Shown here piece after piece: positions 55,889 to 64,000 of a stretch of DNA of 64,000 nucleotides. Position 1 is the stretch's first letter. Each line of letters begins with the position of its first letter. The position numbers and the translations under genes were made by a program. The notes beneath the pieces were generated by a model, which was not told where the DNA came from, did no database searches, and worked only from the letters and a program-made list of their open reading frames with translations. The stretch is from Pyrus communis. Taxonomy: Eukaryota > Streptophyta > Magnoliopsida > Rosales > Rosaceae. The stretch spans positions 16,592,299-16,656,298 of the forward strand of contig NC_084813.1 in NCBI RefSeq assembly GCF_963583255.1, in the 5' to 3' direction.

Positions 55889-57472
55889 AATGCTGGACTG
55901 CCGTCTGATGTTCTTCTATCCATATTATCTGATCTGTTTTCTTAAATCTATGAGATAATTGGTTGTGGTTTTATGTATATGGGAGAACCAGTTTGTTGTT
56001 CATGTTCTCCATAATATCAGAATTTTCTGTATTAACTAGCTACTTTTTCAACTATGATGACAAGTAAATTTGATTTCTCAACCTAATTAAAGTTTCCATC
56101 TCTATCATTTTGTTGCTCATGCGCATACATCTGCATCCTTTCTTAGTTTCTGCAAATCACAGTTTAAAAATGCATAAATGACTCGAAGTATACACACAGA
56201 ATAATGTATATGCACACGTGTTAGACCGTTTTTGACAAGTAAGTAGAAATGACTAATTCCGACAAAATAAGTGAAGTATTTGCGTTTCATAAATTAAAAC
56301 AGAATGAATAAGAAAATGTGTGCACGTATGTTAAACTGTAATATATGTTTTCGTTGCGAAAATGGATATATGAAGTTTGCCCTAGGAGCCTAAAAAGTGG
56401 AAGGCTAGCTAGGTTTTTGACTTTATAGAAGAAAAAATGGGCCATTGTGGGGAGAGTAGTTGAAATATCTTGATCACTTTGACGTGAGCGGCTCATCCAT
56501 TCGAGTCCGAGTGTGCCCAATATAAGCCCAACAGCATAATGTTGTGCATAACTTATTCACTTATTTGGAATAATATCCATCAGAGCAGAAGTACCACTCT
56601 CTCTACCATATCCTTTATTGGTAAATGTCATTTTCTCTGCATATATAGGACGTATGCAATCGGGACCAAAAACATAAAAGATAATTTTGACCAAAAAAAT
56701 AAAAAAGACTCAAAAAGATAATTTGTAGATATGAAAATGTTAATGTGGATACATTTTATATGCATATGGTATAATCATTAGTTAACACACTTCAAACAAA
56801 AATACTCCATCATCTTTTGTTTTTGCTTGTATCGATCAAATTTACTACGAGAGATTCTGGCAGAGCTCACTTATTAGGGCAGTTCGAACAATTTTCAACA
56901 TCAAACAAGAATTGTGTGGTATCAGACGAGACCAAAATACAGAAGATCTCATGTTTTTGTAAGGAGTGTCCTACTAATGACATGATCGGGCTGTTTCTAC
57001 TCAAAGTTTTCTCCCACCAACCATATGTATTGTTGTGGTATATTATTGCTTTTACCATAACAAAGGTAAGTACATGCAATGTTGACAACGCATTGTCATC
57101 CCTTGTTGTATGGGTATGATGAGAACTAGAGAAGATATGACTAAATGCCCTACCCAACCTAAAACATACATTGATGCATGAGAATGTGACTGTGGGTCGT
57201 TGGATGCATTACAAAACTAACAATGCCCCATAGTTACATTGTGCGACTACAATTGATGCTAGCGCTACGCAAACCATTTATCTATTGGCAGTCCTAATTA
57301 TTCTCTTTTTCTTTGTTTGTTTTCAAAATACACCAGATAAATGGAATAGGAATCAGATTACTCTAAAACTTGAGAAAAATTTTGGTACATAAGCAAGGTT
57401 GAATAGCCTTACTAACAAGTTTTGTCATTGATTAATCTAAGCATTTCAATTACCTGAGTAAAATTTACAATA
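55889..57472. other. region between the convergent MADS and GAUT genes
   Basis: This holds the 3'UTR side of the MADS gene and intergenic DNA. Short open frames at 56287-57157 lack domains. No gene is supported. Confidence 0.5.
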
Positions 57473-57595
57473 GGGGTGGTGTTATCCACGCCCCTTTTTA
57501 CTTCTCACACTCTCAATTTTCAGTCATCGAGTCGAATAAGTTGAAGAAAATCAAATGATATAAATTAATCATGGGTGTGCGGATAGCACCACCCT
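57473..57595. mobile_element. ATCCRCRCCCC-family MITE
   Basis: The left end GGGGTGGTGTTATCCACGCCCC and the right end GGGTGTGCGGATAGCACCACCCT are inverted copies. ACAATA lies directly outside both ends. The inner text TCATCGAGTCGAATAAGTTGAA matches the family at 774 and 4768. It lies just beyond the 3' end of the GAUT gene. Confidence 0.75.
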
Positions 57596-57875
57596 ACAAT
57601 ATAATGTCTGAGAGATACATCCATGGAAGCTTTATATCCCTTTATATGCATTGAAAGGTTGAATATCCTGATTCTATGGTATAATTGCATCGTACGATAC
57701 CTTCTTCGTCTATTGTCTATCATGATTTATGGACATGAAATAACACCATCTGAAGTGTCCTGAGCTGAGGGTGAGCAGAGACTGAAGCCGAAAACCTTCT
57801 TCCCTCTGTTCCCCAACTCCGCTTTCGGGATTTGTCCCAAAATGAATATCGAAGAGCTAAAGGACTTCGTCCTCT

Positions 57876-60800
57876 TCACCCCATGATTCTACATTGCCTA
57901 ACAAACTTGTTTGAACTGTTTACATGCTTGTTCCACAAGCCTCTTACCTCTGGACACCCAATCTCGAGCCATGGCTTTGATGGGCCACTGAAATGGATGA
58001 CCGAAGCAGCTTCCAATATATCTTTGGGAACCTCTGGAGATCGAGAACCTAACCCAGCCACATGCCATAATGGGTCAATAGGATGCACATGACCCTCAAA
58101 TGCAATCAACGCCGGTGGAACTATTCCTGGATGCCACAATGTCAGCCCAGACTTCTGGTTCTGTGAAGTGCACATAGGATATTAGTATCAAGTTATCGAG
58201 ACTCACGAGTCCAGAAATATGAATGTTTTCCTGTTTACAAGCAGTTTCCAGTCACAAAATACTGGCTAATGTGATAATATACTTACAAGTTTTAACCATT
58301 GATGGTACGTTTCTGTAATATTGGTCTGCCGCCAAGCTTCAAGATCAAAGACATTCATGCCATACAGCCACGCACAACGATCACGATCGAAGTTGGATGA
58401 AATGATAGGGTGTGAAAAATTGAAGTAGTCACTGTAAGTTCTTCCAGGGCAACAGTTGTCACCGCACCATGAATTGACAACTGCACCAACAACATTTCCA
58501 TTGAGATCCAGTTCCCACAAAGATGATAAGTCATGTTGTACAACAATATCATCGTCCAAGAACACTATCTTGTCGAGATCTGGAAAAAGCTGTGTGGCCC
58601 ATGAAAATTAGATGATATCATTACAAATTCACATTCAACGTCATCCACTCCATCAGGGAATATCTGTGAAAGAAATAGAGCAATTACCTCGGGGATATAG
58701 ATTCGAAGAAGGTTCATAAGGGAAAGGCAGCTGGGACTCAGAGCTGCTAACAATCTTTTATGTTCTCCATCGGATTCAAAATCATCTTCTTTCAAATTTC
58801 TATAGTAACGTCTCCAAATCTGGCGAAGGATCTCTAGCATCTCCTTGACTCCAACATTTACCTCCTGAGACCAGTCGTACTGGTGTAGCCCTTTAACTTC
58901 CACCACTGCTGATTGAAAAGAATTAATTGCAAACCATGCATGCATTGGAGTATAAGTTTTCTTGTCAGTCACTATGTGAAAAATCAATTTTTCGGGTTTG
59001 GCTGATTTTTGGACCGTAGAGGAGATAACAACAGAAGCTGCGAGCACATTATCAGTTAGGAGAACTAGGTGGTGAAAGGAGCGATCAGAAAGTCGAGAAA
59101 CATATTCAGGTGGAGGTAAACGAGATCGAGCTATTGCATTTACAGCATATTCTTCTGCTAATTTGAGGCAAAGGCAATGTATGCTCTTGGGCACACCATG
59201 TGAGGCTAAATGCCAGTAAACCAATTCCCGCTGTCTGGCTGACTGAACCTTGTGTTCCATTCTTGATAGCTGCATTAAGCAACAAGCTATTCCTCAGTTA
59301 AGTTTTATATTATTATCAAAAGATATTCAAACTGATAGCAAGTCATAAACAATAGCGACGACGAATGCATACATTAACTTCTACTTCAAGTCAAATTTTG
59401 AACTTAAAAAAGTTCATTTGTCCAACTAATTGCAGCTAGCAACAAGTAGCCAACATTAAGAGAGAAATTTAATTGAAACACTTTACAACCTTTCGAAGTT
59501 CTTGTGGTCCAAATGCTGGCACATTCCAACAATCCCTATTAAGAACTAGAGAGTGAAATCATCCATGTGAAAGATGCTTAACTTCAAGGTTTTGCATAGA
59601 AACAACATATTACAGAAGAAAAAAGTGCATGGATAGTGATGGCACATCAATCTTCAATCTACTGTCATCAGAAACTGTTTATTTGATTGAACAAACAGCC
59701 AAGGAACACTAGTTAGATATAGTTGGCAGAAATTTTGGAATGGACTACTCACACATTTTAGTAGTTCTGCATACGTGGGTTAGGCTAGTTGGCTAAGGCA
59801 GTGTGTTCTGCCTCTTGTGCCTAAGTTCGATCTCCCTCCCCGGTAGATTAAATTAATTATGGTGATAATAGAAACGATTAAGTTAGATTATGATCAGATT
59901 GGTGTTTGACAGTTCATCAGACCAAAACACAAGACAAATAATTTAAGCCAATAATACCAAAAGGGTAGGTGGAAGTTAGGGTTCTGGACCAATTTTTGCC
60001 AACCCGAAATGGTGGACTAAGACAATAGACATTGCATCACCCTACCAGAAAACACACAAAAGTAGTAAAGGAAGAGGAAACAAAACTAACCGCTAGCTAT
60101 AAAAATCAAAGTAAAAGAAAACAGATATACTGAGTGAGTCTAGTAAAAAGTAAAAAAATGAATTGAGTGTTTTACCATGGCCTTTGTTTTGAAAGCGAAG
60201 GATTTGACATCGTGTTGCTTCAACGTCATCTCCTGCACCAGTTGGTTAAACGACTCGATCCCTTGCTCATTATTATTTAAGTCACCATCCTTTGCTTCTA
60301 GCAGTGCTCTTGCTAACTCCTCTCTGAGCTTCATTAGCATTAACCACATCAAAACAAAACCTCTTAGATTATTACATGAAATGAACATGATAACTGTTCT
60401 GTTAACTAAACTACATATCAACACAACCCTGTTTATCAACCAAAAACCTATGATCTAAATTACATATTAATATAATTTTGATTGTCAACCAAAAACCATT
60501 GAAATTACTATTATACCCTTTTACACATAACTGGAAAGAAAAAAAACATTAGAAAAGAAAAAAATTGGACATTCTAGTAATTTCACACAAACAAGTTTTT
60601 GCTAATTTTTTTTATAAACCTCAGAGCCATGTCGTCCTATCAATGTCTAAACTTTGTCTCTTTCTCTCTCGTTTACACCCACATCTACTTTTTCTAGCTT
60701 CCCCAATCCACTAATTTTTTTTTTTTTTTTACACAAATTAAATTTAATTCTTCATAAAATTTTAAATCACACACATAGTGTGTGTGGTGCATCTAGTTTC

Positions 60801-62594
60801 TTTTGGAGAAGACAATTATTCTACCCTGATTTATGAGGATGAGGATTCAAAATCAGACGCAAGGAGAAGACAATAGCCTGACCAACTAGTCTGACCTACA
60901 TTTGTGACATGACAATACACGAGAATGAAAAAAACCAAAAACAAAAAGGGAATGCCATTTTTTGCCACTCAAGTGAAATGAAGGTTTCGTTTTTAGCTGA
61001 CAATTACATTTGATGGAATAGTCCTATTCTGGTTCTGGAAATAGACGTTTAGGGCTAAATATTGTATTTCCTGTTTGTTTTTATTTTAATCTTTCTAAAG
61101 ATCAAGTGGACGAGAATAATACGATTGCAAGACCAACTGGCCACGTGTCCAGGAAAGCAACTGAGCGGAGTGAAGGCCAATACCGACACTCCCTCAAATG
61201 CACTTATCCATTGACTGTGCTCTGTATTTTCCTAGTACCAAATTGCCATCGCCAACTATATCATTTTACCAGAAATACCATTAGTCTTTTTTTTTTTCAT
61301 TTTTTTTTTCTGAAAAGCCAGAAATACCATTTGTCAATTACAAAAAATCAAGTTAAATGTAGAAATATTCTTCTTCACCTGTATCAGAATATTTTTTCTT
61401 TTGAAATAATTCTTTTTTAATAAACAATAACGTTAGCAAATTCAATATGAATTGGTGAATATTGCATCTGCACCAGGTTACATAAATTAATTATTTTTCA
61501 ACACTACAGTAAAACACTATCTTCTTAAAAAAGTTTATTAATTGAACTAATTCATTTTTAACTCAATTTATTAAAAGAGGCGTACACTCCTCTAATTAAC
61601 TGAACTAATTAGTTTTTAACCCAATTTATTAAAATTAGACAAACATCTTTTTTTTTTTTTTTTTGAGAAACGTTGGATAAACATCTTTGTTTTTCTGTTT
61701 TGTGCAAAATAACTGTTTAATATATATATATATATATATATATAAAAAGAAAGTGAAGTTGAAATGGCAATTTCGTGGGAGCACTTACTGTAGATTCGTC
61801 ACCCCCGCTGAAAATCCTCCAACCTACGCAGTCTGCAGCATTTGCCAACACGCAAAAAAAAACAAACCAAAAAGCGAGTAATAAATTTGATGACAAAACA
61901 AGAAATTCCGCTTCAGAATCAGAAATCATTCTGAGATATTCATAACGCAAGGTACAATAGCTAACAACCGCATGATTACAAATGATTCTTAGGATTATTT
62001 TTACTTTTTACACATTCTTTATAGTTTCGACCATCGAATATTGAAAGAAAATTAATCAACTAAGACTAATAAAAATATGTAAAAAATAAAATAAAGTGTA
62101 CCCTTAAACAAAAATCCAAACGTACAACCACGTCACAACAAATCCCAAAACTCTTTTTACTCTAAAACTTTAAGAAAATTAAAATAAATTAAAAATTAAT
62201 TACTCAGTACTTTAATTTAGTAATATTTTTTTTCTTACTTGTAAAAATAATTTTAAATTCGAATACCATAGATAACGAATTAGATACAAAAATTAAGTTA
62301 CACATACACCGAACTCCCCCTCTTCTTACTCTATAAAATATATCTTTGCACTTAAAAAGAGATAGTGTTACCGAGAGTGGAAGAGCAAGCAGTGGCAGAA
62401 TCAAGGACAATGACCGCAATTCTGACGAAAAGGAAGGGTAAAACTAGTGCGAGAACCAGCAACAACGGCATGACCGTCCGGCCGGAAATCCTCCGAGTCG
62501 CCACCGTCGCCGGAGACCCGGGAGTCCCCTTCCCGGCGCCGGCGCTGGATATCGTCAGCCTCTTTATCCCCGTCGTAGATATATAGAATTTCAT
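57876..62594 (-). CDS. GAUT15: probable galacturonosyltransferase 15-like (GT8), 529 aa
   Basis: Six minus-strand exons: 62372-62594, 61789-61832 (44 nt), 60176-60328, 58688-59269, 58287-58589, 57876-58160. GT-AG junctions give an open 1590-nt frame. The N-terminus [16 protein letters not shown] is followed by a hydrophobic segment (about 41-64; [20 protein letters not shown]), a type II Golgi signal anchor. Then come a stem ([11 protein letters not shown]), a helical region, and the GT8 catalytic domain. It contains [16 protein letters not shown], the metal-binding LDDD (345-348), [44 protein letters not shown] and HFSGPSKPW (491-499). The family transfers galacturonic acid from UDP-GalA during pectin synthesis. 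Sequence and length fit the GAUT13-15 group, with the C-terminus favouring GAUT15. Confidence 0.93.
59776..59860 (+). mobile_element. tRNA-derived SINE fragment in GAUT intron
   Basis: GGCTAGTTGGCTAAGGCAGTG resembles an A box. CTAAGTTCGATCTCCC at 59821-59836 resembles a B box. The remainder is not tRNA-like. It lies in the intron between the third and fourth GAUT coding exons. Confidence 0.5.
60329..61788 (-). other. 1.5-kb GAUT intron with local duplication
   Basis: The intron between the 44-nt exon and the third exon. At 61535-61640 the phrase TTAATTGAACTAATTCATTTTTAACTCAATTTATT occurs twice in diverged form. It also holds T runs and the (AT)n at 61721-61743. No gene inside. Confidence 0.5.
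61721..61743. repeat. short (AT)n microsatellite in GAUT intron
   Basis: About 11 AT units, 45 bp from the donor of the 44-nt exon. Confidence 0.9.
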
Positions 62595-63690
62595 CTTCCT
62601 CCACAACAGTGGCAACAGCAACTCCGCCTCTGCAGCAGCTTCATATCAATGCGACGGCTATGGTCGGCCGGGCCAGAGAGCGGAGAGCAGCTGCCTCGGG
62701 CTCAGTCGAGATCTGACCGTACACAGAGAGCGAGTGAGATTGAAAATTCAAAATGCGAGTGGGATTTGTGGTTTGGAATTGGAAGGAGGACGAGGTCACG
62801 GGCTCTGAGTTGTCGAACAAAGGCCAGAGAGAAACAGAGTGCAGTTCTGTTTTTAGAGAGAGAGAGAGAGGAAAAGCCAAAAGCAGTGTTCAAAGCCGCG
62901 GGAAAGAGAAGGAATTTTATAGGGTTTTGTTATGGGAGAGACGGGGGAAAGAGAGAGAGAGTGTGTGTGTGTGTACGAGCCAATTAGTTAGAGAAATAGT
63001 AAGTTTTTGTACCTGGGATTAAGGGTTAATTACTTATTTGGCCTTGGCTTTTCGCAAATGGCACCGACAAATTGTGACGCCCTTCGTAATTCGCTCGCTT
63101 TTGTTTTGTAATGGGCTTAGGCTGTGGGCTACTTATGGGCCCACGGGTCAGCCATTCTGCAGCTCTGTAATTTTGCCGACATTTCTTACCCGATATTTTA
63201 TCATCCATCATGGTCAAAATTCTTCTTTTAGTTTCTCTTACTGTTGAGATTTTTGTTAACTGCCTTTGTCCGTGAAATAATGGAAACGAAGTTTGTGTGT
63301 GCAAATCACTCTTTTTTTTTTTTTTTTTTTTTTTATACTAGTGAGATATTAGGTGGCTGAAAATTCGAATTCAGGACGTTGGGTGTAAAGATGAATCTTT
63401 TCAAGTCCTAATTAATTGAACTAAAACATAAATTTTTCAAAATAAGTTGCTCACATTCAGATGTTATTAGTAAACCAACTAGTACTACATTCTACTGACA
63501 TTATTTTTCACTTTTAAGTACACGGTCTCAGCTTCGACTCGACCGTATGCCGTATTATATTTATGCTAAATTCGATGCCTAGTTAGTAATTAGTGGCTGA
63601 CTCATTATGTGGCTTAGCTGAATTTCTTCTCTTGAGAATAGAATACCCCTTCCCTTTTAAAGTAGAATATCTTTGTATGAAAAAATAAAA
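62595..63690 (-). promoter_or_regulatory. GAUT 5'UTR and upstream region
   Basis: The region immediately upstream of the start codon (62595-62900) is GC-richer than its surroundings and then GA-rich (GAGAGAGAGAGAG at 62858-62870, 62951-62962). That fits a leader and promoter for the minus-strand gene. A T run lies at 63311-63334. No further gene is seen to the window end. Confidence 0.45.
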
Positions 63691-63693
63691 AAA

Positions 63694-63775
63694 TTGTTAT
63701 TGACACTTTAAAATTTATTTCTAAAAATAAAAGGTTTAAAGTGTAAAATGAGAATTTTGAAGTGCAAATAACAAA
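63694..63775. mobile_element. diverged TTGTTATTGACACT fold-back MITE
   Basis: TTGTTATTGACACTTTAAAATTT is repeated inverted as AATTTTGAAGTGCAAATAACAA. It is a shorter, diverged relative of the element at 18729-18834. Confidence 0.6.
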
Positions 63776-64000
63776 TTCCTAAATAAGTATTCTTAGTAAA
63801 ATAGGTTTTTTTTTTTTTTTTTTTTTCAAACTTAGTAAAATAGTTAAAAAGATTTACATTTACACTGTAATCAAGTCTAAAGTTTGATTTCTCTGCTCCA
63901 ATCTTGTTTGCATAAAAAAGAATGAGAAATGTTAAGGAAACTTTCTTATGAGTGAGATTTTTTATAGACTCTCTATAACTTCATCTTTTTGTCACAATAC

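Overview
This is plant nuclear DNA: intron-rich genes with GT-AG splice sites, LTR retrotransposons, MITEs and long (AT)n, (CT)n and (AC)n microsatellites. Protein content and the abundant Cassandra (5S-bearing) LTRs fit a woody rosid. I infer Rosaceae, most likely the apple/pear group, from remembered similarity, not from a search. No CRISPR, operon or other prokaryotic structure is present.

Five real genes can be assembled. (1) 19813-26273 (+): a three-exon, about 1261-aa nuclear-type protein with a UBZ4/Rad18-like zinc finger. (2) 26955-28264 (-): a five-exon HVA22/DP1-family ER membrane protein, closest to HVA22f. (3) 33745-35718 (+): an intact 657-aa BED/hAT-transposase-derived protein with a 1.7-kb 5'UTR intron, probably domesticated. 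(4) 48304-55888 (+): an eight-exon AGAMOUS-clade MADS-box gene of the SHATTERPROOF/PLENA type, 242 aa, with a 5.8-kb regulatory-type intron. (5) 57876-62594 (-): a six-exon pectin-type galacturonosyltransferase, GAUT15-like, 529 aa. Genes 4 and 5 converge with about 2 kb between their stop codons.

The rest is mostly transposon-derived. Two Copia elements with both LTRs and 5-bp target duplications lie at 5413-11069 (decayed) and 38565-43124 (young, but with one in-frame stop and a deletion in reverse transcriptase). A third Copia is only a + strand RNase H remnant (about 4560-5110), split by a MITE. Cassandra is present as a compound four-LTR array (14017-15200) and three solo LTRs (17380, 30414, 45304). 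One solo LTR is nested in a 1.1-kb non-autonomous hAT-like element that occurs twice (15671 and 30340), and one is nested in a dead PIF/Harbinger ORF1-like gene. Several MITE families are defined here by TIRs and 8- or 9-bp target duplications.

The genes do not form a pathway. The only plausible functional neighbourhood is the SHP-like MADS gene beside a pectin-synthesis gene, since SHP genes act in fruit tissue whose walls are pectin-rich; that link is inference. The best candidates for unusual biology are the compound Cassandra array, the conserved-looking block in the MADS intron, and the intact domesticated transposase.
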